53,499 nucleotides of DNA from Aeromonas piscicola (GTDB taxonomy: Bacteria > Pseudomonadota > Gammaproteobacteria > Enterobacterales > Aeromonadaceae): contig NZ_CDBL01000078.1 of assembly GCF_000820005.1 (NCBI RefSeq), positions 19,062-72,560 on the forward strand. The letters are read 5' to 3'. This document shows, piece by piece, positions 36,358 to 46,512 of this stretch. The notes under the pieces were generated by a model. The model saw only the letters and a list, made by a program, of their open reading frames with translations, did not search any database and was not told the DNA's origin. A program made the translations under genes and the position numbers. Position 1 is the stretch's first letter; each line of letters starts with the position of its first letter.

Positions 36358-39168
36358 ATGCATAACGGCGTGATGAAGGCCTGGTTGGAGTCATCTCACC
36401 TGGCTGGTGCGAATGCAAGCTATATTGAGGATTTGTACGAATCCTTCCTGGAAGACCCCGAATCCGTAGCCGACGAATGGCGCAGCCTGTTTGAACAGCT
36501 GCCCCAGGTCAATGGTCATGCGGTTGAACAACCCCACTCCCGAGTCCGCGATTATTTCCGTCGTCTGGCCAAGGATCCCTCCCGTTACAGCGCCCCCGTC
36601 TCCGATCCGCAAGTGGATGCGAAACAGGTGCGCGTGCTGCAACTGATCAACGCCTTCCGCTTCCGTGGTCACCAGAATGCCAATCTGGATCCCCTTGGAC
36701 TCTGGACCCGTGAAACCGTTGCCGAACTGGATCCTGCCTTCCACAACCTGCAGGGCGCCGACATGGAGGCCACCTTCAATGTGGGCTCCTACGCCATCGG
36801 TCGCGAGACCATGGTGCTCTCCGATCTCTACGCCTCGCTCAAGAAAACTTACTGCAGCAGCGTAGGTGCCGACTACATGCACCTCACCTCCACCGAGGAG
36901 AAGCGCTGGCTGCAGGACAGACTCGAATCCATCGAGGCCAAGGGCAGCTACAGCATTGAGGAGAAGACCCGTATCCTCGAGAGCCTGACCGCCGCCGAAG
37001 GGCTGGAAAAATACCTGGGCGCCAAGTTCCCCGGTGCCAAGCGCTTCTCGCTGGAAGGGGGCGATGCCATGGTGCCCATGCTCAAGGAGCTGATCCGTCG
37101 CGCCGGTGAGCAGGGCTGCAAGGAGGCCGTCATCGGCATGGCCCACCGTGGTCGCCTCAACGTACTGATCAACGTGCTCGGCAAACGGGCACAGGAGCTG
37201 TTCGACGAGTTTGCCGGCAAGCATGGCGAGTCCTGGGGCACAGGGGATGTGAAGTACCACATGGGCTTCTCCTCCGATTTTGCGACCCCGGGCGGCAACG
37301 TGCACCTGGCGCTCGCCTTCAACCCATCTCACCTCGAAATCGTCAACCCCGTGGTCATCGGCTCGGTCCGTGCCCGTATGGACAGACGTGGCGACAAGGA
37401 TGGCTCCAGCGTCCTGCCCATCACCATTCACGGTGATTCAGCCATCGCCGGTCAGGGTGTGGTGGCCGAGACCTTCAACATGTCCCAGACCCGTGCCTAT
37501 GGCGTGGGCGGGACTGTGCGCATCGTCATCAACAACCAGGTGGGTTTCACCACCTCCAACATGCGTGACGTGCGCTCCACCGAATATTGCACCGACATCG
37601 CCAAAGCGGTGCAGGCCCCCGTGCTGCACGTCAACGGTGATGATCCGGAAGCCGTGGTGCTGGTGACCCAGATTGCACTGGATTACCGCAACACCTTCAA
37701 ACGCGACGTGGTGATCGAGCTGGTCTGCTACCGTCGTCACGGTCACAACGAGGCGGACGAGCCGAGCGCAACCCAGCCCTTGATGTACCAGAAGATCAAA
37801 CAGCATCCGACCCCGCGCAAGATCTACGCCGATCAGCTGGTTGCGGAAGGCTGCATCAGCCAGGAGCTGGCCACGACCCAGGTCAATGACTATCGCGATG
37901 CCCTGGACAAGGGGGAGCGGGTGGTCAAGGAGTGGCGGCCGATGGAGCTGCACTCCGTCGACTGGACCCCGTACCTGGGCCACGACTGGGCCATGCACTA
38001 TGACGCCAGCCTGGCGCTTGATGAGCTCAAGTCACTGGGTGAGCGGGTCAGTCAGTATCCGGCTGCCCATGTATTGCAACGCCAGGTCGAGAAGATTTAC
38101 GAAGACAGGCGCACCATGGCCGCCGGTGACAAGCTGGTGGACTGGGGTTTTGCCGAGACCCTGGCCTACGCCACGCTGGTGGACAAGGGCTCGCGCATCC
38201 GCATCACGGGGCAGGACTCCGGCCGTGGCACCTTCTTCCACCGTCACGCCGTGCTGCACAACCAGAACGATGCCAGCACCTATACCCCGCTGTGCAACAT
38301 TCACGACGAGCAGGGCCCGTTCGAAGTCTTCGACTCCGTCCTGTCTGAAGAGGCGGTACTGGCATTTGAATACGGTTATGCCAGCGCCGAGCCGGCCGGC
38401 CTCACCATCTGGGAAGCCCAGTTTGGTGACTTCGCCAACGGCGCCCAGGTAGTGATCGACCAGTTCCTCTCCTCCGGCGAGCAGAAGTGGGGCCGGATGT
38501 GCGGTCTGACCATGCTGTTGCCGCACGGTTACGAGGGTCAGGGCCCGGAGCACTCCTCCGCCCGTCTGGAGCGTTATCTGCAGATGTGCGCCGAGCACAA
38601 CATGCAGGTGTGCGTGCCCTCCAACCCGGCTCAGGTCTACCACATGCTGCGTCGCCAGGTGATCCGCCCGATGCGCCGCCCGCTCATCGTGATGTCGCCC
38701 AAATCCCTGCTGCGCCACCCGATGGCAGTGAGCAAGCTCGAAGATCTGGCGCAAGGCACCTTCCAGAACGCCATTGGCGAGATAGATGCGCTGGATCCCA
38801 AAGGGGTCAAGCGGGTGGTGTTCTGCTCCGGCAAGGTCTACTACGACCTGCTCGATGCCCGTCGCAAGGCCGAGCAGCACGATGTGGCCTTGGTGCGGAT
38901 CGAGCAGCTCTACCCCTTCCCGGAAGCGGAAGTGCGCGCCATCCTCGCCGACTACGCCCACGTCACCGATTTTGTCTGGTGTCAGGAAGAGCCGCAGAAC
39001 CAGGGCGCCTGGTACTGCACTCGTCACCACTACGATGGTGTGCTGCCAAGCGGTGCTCGTCTGCGTTATGCCGGTCGTCCGGCCTCGGCCTCACCCGCCG
39101 TCGGTTACATGTCGGTCCACACCAAGCAGCAGAAAGCCCTGGTGGAAGACGCCCTTACTCTGGCCTAA
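36358..39168 (+). CDS. sucA: 2-oxoglutarate dehydrogenase E1 component
   Basis: The thiamine diphosphate decarboxylase of the 2-oxoglutarate dehydrogenase complex, 936 residues (E. coli 933). It starts MHNGVMKAWLESSHLAGANASYIEDLYESFL, the E2-binding N-terminus. GDAMVPMLKELIRRAG, IGMAHRGRLNVLINVLGK and FNPSHLEIVNPVV hold the catalytic histidines; the ThDP-binding helix is around VGFTTSNMRDVRSTEYCTDI. The C-terminal half includes GQDSGRGTFFHRHAVLH and EYGYASAEP. The start at 36358 is preceded by AAGGGAT; the frame extends upstream through the intercistronic hairpin, which is rejected. Confidence 0.98.
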   Translation: MHNGVMKAWLESSHLAGANASYIEDLYESFLEDPESVADEWRSLFEQLPQVNGHAVEQPHSRVRDYFRRLAKDPSRYSAPVSDPQVDAKQVRVLQLINAFRFRGHQNANLDPLGLWTRETVAELDPAFHNLQGADMEATFNVGSYAIGRETMVLSDLYASLKKTYCSSVGADYMHLTSTEEKRWLQDRLESIEAKGSYSIEEKTRILESLTAAEGLEKYLGAKFPGAKRFSLEGGDAMVPMLKELIRRAGEQGCKEAVIGMAHRGRLNVLINVLGKRAQELFDEFAGKHGESWGTGDVKYHMGFSSDFATPGGNVHLALAFNPSHLEIVNPVVIGSVRARMDRRGDKDGSSVLPITIHGDSAIAGQGVVAETFNMSQTRAYGVGGTVRIVINNQVGFTTSNMRDVRSTEYCTDIAKAVQAPVLHVNGDDPEAVVLVTQIALDYRNTFKRDVVIELVCYRRHGHNEADEPSATQPLMYQKIKQHPTPRKIYADQLVAEGCISQELATTQVNDYRDALDKGERVVKEWRPMELHSVDWTPYLGHDWAMHYDASLALDELKSLGERVSQYPAAHVLQRQVEKIYEDRRTMAAGDKLVDWGFAETLAYATLVDKGSRIRITGQDSGRGTFFHRHAVLHNQNDASTYTPLCNIHDEQGPFEVFDSVLSEEAVLAFEYGYASAEPAGLTIWEAQFGDFANGAQVVIDQFLSSGEQKWGRMCGLTMLLPHGYEGQGPEHSSARLERYLQMCAEHNMQVCVPSNPAQVYHMLRRQVIRPMRRPLIVMSPKSLLRHPMAVSKLEDLAQGTFQNAIGEIDALDPKGVKRVVFCSGKVYYDLLDARRKAEQHDVALVRIEQLYPFPEAEVRAILADYAHVTDFVWCQEEPQNQGAWYCTRHHYDGVLPSGARLRYAGRPASASPAVGYMSVHTKQQKALVEDALTLA

Positions 39169-39201
39169 GCCCTGAACAAGAAGTAACAAGGAACTGATTA
39201 C

Positions 39202-40386
39202 ATGACTATCGAGATCAAGGTACCGGACCTGCCGGAATCAGTGGCGGATGCCACCATCGCTACCTGGCACAAGAAACCGGGTGATCTGGTTGCCCGTGAC
39301 GAAGTACTGGTTGACATCGAAACCGATAAAGTCGTGCTGGAAGTCCCCGCGCCGGAAGCTGGCGTCCTCGGCGACATCCTGCAAGCGGAAGGGGCTACCG
39401 TGTTGTCCCGCCAGCTGATCGCCATGCTCAAGCCGGCTCCCGTGGCCGGTGAAGAGACCAAGGAGAAGCCGGTGGAAGCGGTTGCCGATGACGGCGCCGA
39501 TGGCCTGAGCCCCTCGGTACGCCGCCTGGTGGCTGAACACAGCATCGACGTGACCAAGCTGACCGGCACCGGCAAGGGTGGTCGCATCAGCAAGGAAGAT
39601 GTGGAAGCCTTCATCAAGGGTGGCAACAAGCCTGCCGCTGCACCGGTTGCTGCTGCCCCTGTGGCCGCGGTAGCGCCGCTGGTCGGTCGCACCGAGAAGC
39701 GTGTGCCCATGACCCGTCTGCGCAAGCGCATCGCCGAGCGTCTGCTGGAAGCCAAAAACACCACCGCCATGCTGACCACCTTCAACGAGATCAACATGGC
39801 GCCCATCATGAAGCTGCGCAAGCAGTACGGCGAGATCTTCGAGAAGAAGCACGGCATCAAGCTCGGCTTCATGTCCTTCTACGTGAAGGCGGTAGTGGAG
39901 TCCTTGAAGCGCTACCCGGAAGTGAACGCGGCGCTGGACGGTGACGACATCGTCTACCACAACTACTTCGACGTCAGCATTGCCGTCTCCACCCCGCGCG
40001 GGCTGGTGACACCTGTGCTGCGCGATTGCGACAACATGAGCCTGGCGGACATCGAGAAGGCCATCAAGGATCTGGCGGGCAAGGGCCGCGACGGCAAGCT
40101 GACCGTGGATGAACTGACCGGCGGCAACTTCACCATCACCAACGGTGGTGTGTTTGGCTCCCTGATGTCCACCCCCATCATCAACCCGCCGCAAAGCGCC
40201 ATCCTGGGGATGCACAAGATCCAGGACAGACCCATGGCGGTCGATGGCAAGGTCGAGATCCTGCCGATGATGTACCTGGCCCTCTCTTATGATCACCGCA
40301 TTGTCGACGGTCGCGAGTCGGTGGGCTTCCTGGTCTCCATCAAGGAGCTGCTGGAAGACCCGACCCGTCTGTTGCTGGATGTCTAG
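39202..40386 (+). CDS. sucB: 2-oxoglutarate dehydrogenase E2 (dihydrolipoyl succinyltransferase)
   Basis: The lipoyl-bearing core of the complex, 394 residues (E. coli 405). One lipoyl domain has Lys43 in ETDKVVLEV; an E1/E3-binding domain with [14 protein letters not shown] follows, then an Ala/Pro linker ([16 protein letters not shown]), and the catalytic domain ends with [12 protein letters not shown], where His and Asp act. AAGGAA lies about nine bases before the start. It follows sucA by 33 bases. Confidence 0.98.
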   Translation: MTIEIKVPDLPESVADATIATWHKKPGDLVARDEVLVDIETDKVVLEVPAPEAGVLGDILQAEGATVLSRQLIAMLKPAPVAGEETKEKPVEAVADDGADGLSPSVRRLVAEHSIDVTKLTGTGKGGRISKEDVEAFIKGGNKPAAAPVAAAPVAAVAPLVGRTEKRVPMTRLRKRIAERLLEAKNTTAMLTTFNEINMAPIMKLRKQYGEIFEKKHGIKLGFMSFYVKAVVESLKRYPEVNAALDGDDIVYHNYFDVSIAVSTPRGLVTPVLRDCDNMSLADIEKAIKDLAGKGRDGKLTVDELTGGNFTITNGGVFGSLMSTPIINPPQSAILGMHKIQDRPMAVDGKVEILPMMYLALSYDHRIVDGRESVGFLVSIKELLEDPTRLLLDV

Positions 40387-40507
40387 GCAATCAGCAGCAT
40401 TCTGAGCGAATTAGAAAGATAACGAGGGGCCGCCCAGGCCCCCATTCACAGGGGATTGAGAAACACGAGCCCCGGACGGAAATACCTACAACACGGATAG
40501 AGCATCT
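40387..40507 (+). other. sucB-sucC spacer with a small hairpin
   Basis: These 121 bases hold a 6-bp GC hairpin (GGGGCC/GGCCCC, 40426-40442) and no gene. A hairpin and long spacer here separate the oxoglutarate dehydrogenase genes from the succinyl-CoA synthetase genes and could mark a processing or internal promoter site. Confidence 0.4.
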
Positions 40508-41673
<1,166 letters not shown>

Positions 41674-41674
<1 letters not shown>

Positions 41675-42546
41675 TGAGCGTTCTGATCAACAAAGACACC
41701 AAGGTGATCTGCCAGGGCTTTACCGGCGGTCAGGGTACCTTCCACTCCGAACAGGCGATTGCCTACGGTACCCAGATGGTCGGCGGCGTGTCGCCAGGCA
41801 AGGGTGGCACCACCCACCTGGGCCTGCCGGTGTTCAACACCGTCCGTGATGCCGTTGAAACCACGGGTGCCACCGCCTCCGTCATCTATGTGCCAGCGCC
41901 GTTCTGCAAGGACGCTATCCTGGAAGCCATCGATGCCGGCATCAAGCTCATCGTTACCATCACCGAAGGCATCCCGACCCTGGACATGCTGCAGGTCAAG
42001 GTGAAGCTGCAGGAAACCGGCGTGCGCATGATAGGCCCGAACTGCCCGGGCGTCATCACCCCGGGTGAGTGCAAGATCGGCATCATGCCGGGCCACATCC
42101 ACAAGCCGGGCAAGGTGGGCATCGTCTCCCGCTCCGGCACCCTGACCTACGAAGCGGTCAAACAGACCACGGACGAGGGCTTCGGCCAGTCCACCTGCGT
42201 CGGCATCGGTGGTGACCCCATCCCGGGTTCCAACTTTATCGACATTCTGGAGATGTTCCAGAACGATCCCAAGACCGAAGCCATCGTGATGATCGGCGAG
42301 ATCGGCGGCAGCGCCGAGGAAGAGGCGGCGGCCTACATCAAGGCCCACGTCACCAAGCCGGTGGTCTCCTATATCGCGGGCGTCACAGCCCCGGCCGGCA
42401 AGCGCATGGGTCATGCGGGCGCCATCATCGCCGGTGGCAAGGGCACTGCGGCAGAGAAATTTGCCGCCCTGGAAGATGCCGGCGTGAAAACCGTGCGCTC
42501 CCTTGCCGATATTGGCAAAGCACTGCGTGAAGTAACCGGCTGGTAA
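41674..42546 (+). CDS. sucD: Succinyl-CoA synthetase alpha subunit
   Basis: Binds CoA and carries the phosphohistidine. The 290-residue product has [56 protein letters not shown] and the active-site histidine, about residue 246, in [17 protein letters not shown]. It is the last gene of the sdh-suc block and is followed by a strong terminator. Confidence 0.98.
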
Positions 42547-42565
42547 GTTAGCCCGTTATCTCTGA

Positions 42566-42597
42566 TAAAAAATGCCGCCTTAGGGCGGCATTTTTTA
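42566..42597 (+). terminator. Terminator of the sdh-suc operon
   Basis: AAAAAATGCCGCC pairs with GGCGGCATTTTTT across the loop TTAG, 20 bases after the sucD stop. Confidence 0.95.
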
Positions 42598-42629
42598 TGG
42601 CTGATAAACGTTAGACTTCACTTCGAACC

Positions 42630-42692
42630 AACCTACATTATTTTCTGCTTTGTAGGTTGTGGCTGAGCCTGCGAAGCCCAACGCTTACCGCA
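42630..42692. repeat. Possible dispersed intergenic repeat before ycgN
   Basis: AACCTACA at 42630-42637 is inverted as TGTAGGTT at 42651-42658, followed by GTGGCTGAGCCTGCGAAGCCCAACG. The pattern GTAGGTTG...GAAGCCCAAC resembles a small repeat dispersed between genes in many proteobacteria. Only one copy is in this window, so identification rests on resemblance. Confidence 0.45.
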
Positions 42693-42771
42693 GACCGCCG
42701 CCCACCTTGAAAAATCGGGCCATAAGGCGTATAACCACGCGCTTTACTGGTCTATTTAGCGAGCCCCTTCC

Positions 42772-43227
42772 ATGCAGCAAGTCGAGAAAATGCAGCCAAC
42801 TCCTTTTTGGCAGGAAAAGACCCTGCAGCAGATGACGGATGCCGAGTGGGAGTCTCTGTGCGATGGCTGCGGCAAGTGTTGCCTGAACAAGCTAATTGAC
42901 GAGGACACCGACGAACTGGTGTTCACCAATGTGGCCTGCGATCTGCTCAACACCAAGACCTGCCAGTGCTCTGATTACGGCAACCGCTTCCAGAAAGAGC
43001 CCGATTGCCTGCAGATCACGGTCGACAAGATTGCCGAGTATGACTGGCTGCCCTCGACCTGTGCCTACCGGTTGCTGGCCGAGGGGCAGACCTTGCCCGA
43101 ATGGCATCCGCTGATCACCGGCAGCCGCAGCGCCATGCACCAGGCCGGCCAGTCGGTGCGTGGCAAGGTGATACACGAGGCCCATGCCGGCGAGTGGATC
43201 GATCACATCATCACCTGGGCGAGCTAA
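42772..43227 (+). CDS. ycgN: YcgN family cysteine-cluster protein (UPF0260)
   Basis: A 151-residue YcgN homologue. The core [30 protein letters not shown] and [12 protein letters not shown] carry clustered cysteines that look like an iron-sulfur or zinc site; [22 protein letters not shown] follows, as in E. coli YcgN. The function is not established. ATG codons at 42772 and 42790 are both usable; neither has a strong ribosome site. It stands alone between the sdh-suc block and the phosphonate island. Confidence 0.93.
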   Translation: MQQVEKMQPTPFWQEKTLQQMTDAEWESLCDGCGKCCLNKLIDEDTDELVFTNVACDLLNTKTCQCSDYGNRFQKEPDCLQITVDKIAEYDWLPSTCAYRLLAEGQTLPEWHPLITGSRSAMHQAGQSVRGKVIHEAHAGEWIDHIITWAS

Positions 43228-43290
43228 ATACTGGCGATTTTAATCTGAGCCAGTGAAACCCCGCGGTCAGAACGTGCCGCGCGGGTAACC

Positions 43291-43325
43291 GAAGGGGCAG
43301 GGGAGTCACACTCTCCTGCCCCTTC
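43291..43325 (-). terminator. Hairpin after the FAD oxidoreductase gene
   Basis: GAAGGGGCAGG and CCTGCCCCTTC form an 11-bp stem, 25 bases beyond the stop of the minus-strand FAD enzyme gene. No clear T-run follows, so it may terminate weakly or in both directions. Confidence 0.55.
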
Positions 43326-43350
43326 TGCATGTTGGCGTGCCGGGCGGCCC

Positions 43351-44757
43351 CTATTTGTCGGCCTTGCCCGCCGCATCCGCCAGCCGGGCCAGCCGCTTGT
43401 CATACCAGGGCACAGGGCGACCTTCGTCTTCCGCCCGCTCCTTGCGGCGGATGGCATTGCGCACCGCCATGGCCCCCAGCCAGCGAAACGGCTCGGGCGG
43501 AAAATAGCCGCGCGGGCCGCTCACCAGGGCACATTCACGCCACGGCTTGTCTGTTTCCCGCACCTCATCTCTCACCAGGGCCGCCAGTATCTGGCCGCCC
43601 ATCCAGCTCTGCGCCACCCCGTTGCCGGAATAGCCAAGGCCATAGACGATATTGGTCTGCCCTCGCCAGTGGCCGAAGAAGGGGAGACCATCCACCGAAC
43701 GGTCGGAGGCGCCGCACCAGCTGGCGGCGATGGGCACCTCTTTGAGCGCCGGAAAGAAGCGGCGCAGGGTGCGGGTGAGGGGGGAAAGATAACGGCTGGG
43801 GGCATCGAACTCGGCCAGATGGCGGTTGGCAAAGGCGAAGGTGTTGCCCCCTTTGCCCAGCATCAGCCGCCCTTGCGGGGTCGAGCGATAGTAATGGACG
43901 AAGGTGCGGCCATCCACCACGCTGCGGCCGTGCGCAAGCTGCTGGGCGGCCAGTGCATCCGGCGCGGGGTCGGTTATCACCATGTCGGAGGAGACCAGCA
44001 CTATGCTGCGGCGAAACTCGCGAAAGTGCTGCACCATGGCGCTGTTGAGGGCCAGCACCACCTTGCGGGCACGCACCTCGCCATGCGGCGTTTGCACCCG
44101 TGCAGGCTGGCCTGCGTCGAGGCGCAGCATGGGGGAGTGCTCATAGACCTCGACCCCCAGCTCCCGCGCCACCCGCAGCAGGCCGCGCACCAGCAGTGCC
44201 GGTTGCACCGAGCCCGCGTGGGGGCTGTAGAGCCCCTCCAGATGAACGTGGGAGCCGCTCTGGCTTGCCAGTTCATCCTCTTCAATCGCCTGCCACTGGT
44301 TAAGATCGGCTCGCTTTAGCGCCTGTAAGACCGGCTCCATCAGGCCGCGCTGGGCCTCGCTGGTGGCGGTGTAGCAAGTGCCCTCGACCCTCAGCTCCGC
44401 CTCTATCTGGTGCACTTCGCAGAAGAGGGCGATCTCGTGCACCGCCTGCTCGGAGCCTTGCACCAGCCAGGCGGCCTGCTGCTCGCCAAAGAGGCGCTTC
44501 AGGGTCAAGTACTTGGCCGACCAGGTGAGCAGACAACCACCGTTGCGCCCCGAGGCGCCGCTGCCGCAGCGATCTTTTTCCAGCACCAGGATACGCAGGT
44601 GTGGCTCGGCCTGTTTAAGGGCGATGGCGCTCCAGAGCCCGGTAAAGCCGCCACCGACGATGCAGACATCGACCTCGTGATTGCCTTGAAGGGGCTCGGG
44701 GGGCGCAGGCTGTTCGGCGGCGAGCGCCTCGGCCAGCCAGAAGGGGAGAGTGGACAT
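43351..44757 (-). CDS. FAD-dependent amine oxidoreductase of the aminophosphonate island
   Basis: A 468-residue DAO-type flavoprotein. VDVCIVGGGFTGLWSAIAL near residue 30 binds FAD, with ASGRNGGCLLTW, the usual second block (ARKVVLALNS), and VYGLGYSGNGVAQS near the C-terminus. It is the last gene of a minus-strand unit after phnT and phnU, 18 bases after phnU. FAD enzymes in this position have been reported to oxidise 2-aminoethylphosphonate or its N-methyl forms (the PbfC/PbfD group), so a role in feeding such compounds into the PhnX step is inferred. I start at the second ATG (44757), which has GAGGAG at a better distance than the one at 44760. Confidence 0.82.
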   Translation of the reverse strand: MSTLPFWLAEALAAEQPAPPEPLQGNHEVDVCIVGGGFTGLWSAIALKQAEPHLRILVLEKDRCGSGASGRNGGCLLTWSAKYLTLKRLFGEQQAAWLVQGSEQAVHEIALFCEVHQIEAELRVEGTCYTATSEAQRGLMEPVLQALKRADLNQWQAIEEDELASQSGSHVHLEGLYSPHAGSVQPALLVRGLLRVARELGVEVYEHSPMLRLDAGQPARVQTPHGEVRARKVVLALNSAMVQHFREFRRSIVLVSSDMVITDPAPDALAAQQLAHGRSVVDGRTFVHYYRSTPQGRLMLGKGGNTFAFANRHLAEFDAPSRYLSPLTRTLRRFFPALKEVPIAASWCGASDRSVDGLPFFGHWRGQTNIVYGLGYSGNGVAQSWMGGQILAALVRDEVRETDKPWRECALVSGPRGYFPPEPFRWLGAMAVRNAIRRKERAEDEGRPVPWYDKRLARLADAAGKADK

Positions 44758-44775
44758 CATGACTCCTCGATAAGG

Positions 44776-46512
44776 TTATTGGTGGCGCCAGCGCTGGGTG
44801 CGATCCAGCAGGGCGCGGCTCAAAAAGAGCTGGAGCAGCTTGACGGTGGCGGCGGCCAGCAGGATCAGGGTGGCCATGGCGGCAGCTGCGGCGGTATCGC
44901 CGGAATCCTCCATGTTCAGCACGGCGATGGAGGCGAGCACGCTGTCGCTCGAGTAGAGGAAGATCACCGCCGAGGTGGTGGTCATGGCGTTGACGAACAG
45001 ATAGATGAAGATCTCCAGCAGTGCGGGCAGGGAGGCGGGCAGGGTGACCCGCCAGAACGCCTTCCAGAGCGGAATGCGCAATGAGATGGCCACCAGCTCC
45101 AGCTCCCTGGGCAATTGTTTGAGGCTGGTCAGTGCCGTCATATGGCCCACGGTGTAGTAGTGGATGACGCAGGAGAGCACCATCAGCGGCAGAGTGCCGT
45201 AGAGGCTGCCAAACAGCGGATTGCCGTTGAAAAAGAAGATGTAGCCGAGCCCCAGCACAATGCCGGGCACCGCCAGCGACAGCATGGCAAAGAGGTGCAG
45301 CAACTGGCGAAGCCATGCGAAGTGGCACCCCTTCTCCTGTGCCCAGGCCAGCACCATCACCAGCACGGTGCCGATAAGCGCGGTATAGAGGCCAAGTTGC
45401 AAGGTGTTGGTAAAGGGCTGCCAGCCGTAGACGCTGTTGCTGTCAAAGGCGTAGTGATCGAGCGTCAGCCCAAGGTTGTAGGGCCAGAACTGCACCAGCG
45501 AGCCGTATACCGCCATGCCCACCAGCGCCAGAAACAGCAGGGCCCAGAGGGTACACCAGCCGAGCGCCAGCAGATCCCGCAGCCGATGGGGCTTTGGCTG
45601 ATAGGGCACCGCCTTGGTGCTGCTCTGCTCCTGCATCTTGCTGCGCACCCTGTGCTCTAGGGCAAAGCTCAAGAGCGCCGGCAGCAGCAGGGTGACGCTG
45701 GCAACGGCGCCGAGGGAGAAGTTCTGCATCCCGATCACCTGCCGGTAGATGTCGGTGGCCAGCACGCTGTACTGGCCGCCAATCACCTTGGCGACCCCGA
45801 AGTCGCAGATGGTGAGGGTGAACACGGCGATGGCGGCGCTGAGCAATCCGTAGCGGGCGGTGGGCAGGGTGACGGTGGCAAAGGTGCGCCAGCCGCTGCT
45901 GCCCAGCACCCGTGAGGCTTCATAGAGGCGGGCGTCGCTCTGGCCGAGCGCCGTGATGAGGATCATCAGGGCGTGGGGAAAGCACCAGAAGCCCAGACCA
46001 ATGACGATGCCGATGGGGCCGTAGATGCTCTCGCCGCCGAGCAGCCCCTTGGCGATCCCCTGATTGCCAAACCAGTAGACCAGACTGATGGCGGGCAGCA
46101 GGGAGGGCATCAAGAGCGGAATAAGGCCAATGAGGCGAAACAGGCTCTTGCCCGGCATGCAGGTACGGGTGAGGGCATAGGCGTAGCCAAAGGCGATGGT
46201 CACTACCAGCGCGGTGATCAGCACCCCGAGCCAGAGGGTGTTGCCAATGGTGCGCCCCAGATGAGGGGAGTCGAAGTAGGCGCTGAAGTTGGCAAGGCCC
46301 ACCCAGAGGCCGTTCTCATCCTGCAGGCTCTTTTGCAGCATGGTGAGCAGTGGCATCAGCAGGCCGCCAGTGAGCAGGGCGATGCCTAGCAGAAGCAGCA
46401 GGAGCTGCAGCAGTTGATCCCGGCTCCAGCCAGGGCAAAGCCGCTGCCAGCGGGAGTCTTGCCGGACTGTCGCTGGCGGCAGCAGGGAGGAGGTCGCAAG
46501 GGGGGCTGTCAT
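44776..46512 (-). CDS. phnU: AEP ABC transporter permease (fused double permease)
   Basis: A 578-residue inner-membrane protein with two permease domains in one chain, each with about six spans. The EAA loops that contact the ATPase are visible twice: EASRVLGSSGWRTFATVTLP and ELVAISLRIPLWKAFWRVTLP. In Salmonella the two halves are separate PhnU and PhnV; the fused form resembles FbpB-type permeases and the PhnU2 group. Its start overlaps the phnT stop (ATGA) and it is preceded by AAGGAGAG. With PhnS and PhnT it forms the importer for 2-aminoethylphosphonate. Confidence 0.88.
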   Translation of the reverse strand: MTAPLATSSLLPPATVRQDSRWQRLCPGWSRDQLLQLLLLLLGIALLTGGLLMPLLTMLQKSLQDENGLWVGLANFSAYFDSPHLGRTIGNTLWLGVLITALVVTIAFGYAYALTRTCMPGKSLFRLIGLIPLLMPSLLPAISLVYWFGNQGIAKGLLGGESIYGPIGIVIGLGFWCFPHALMILITALGQSDARLYEASRVLGSSGWRTFATVTLPTARYGLLSAAIAVFTLTICDFGVAKVIGGQYSVLATDIYRQVIGMQNFSLGAVASVTLLLPALLSFALEHRVRSKMQEQSSTKAVPYQPKPHRLRDLLALGWCTLWALLFLALVGMAVYGSLVQFWPYNLGLTLDHYAFDSNSVYGWQPFTNTLQLGLYTALIGTVLVMVLAWAQEKGCHFAWLRQLLHLFAMLSLAVPGIVLGLGYIFFFNGNPLFGSLYGTLPLMVLSCVIHYYTVGHMTALTSLKQLPRELELVAISLRIPLWKAFWRVTLPASLPALLEIFIYLFVNAMTTTSAVIFLYSSDSVLASIAVLNMEDSGDTAAAAAMATLILLAAATVKLLQLFLSRALLDRTQRWRHQ

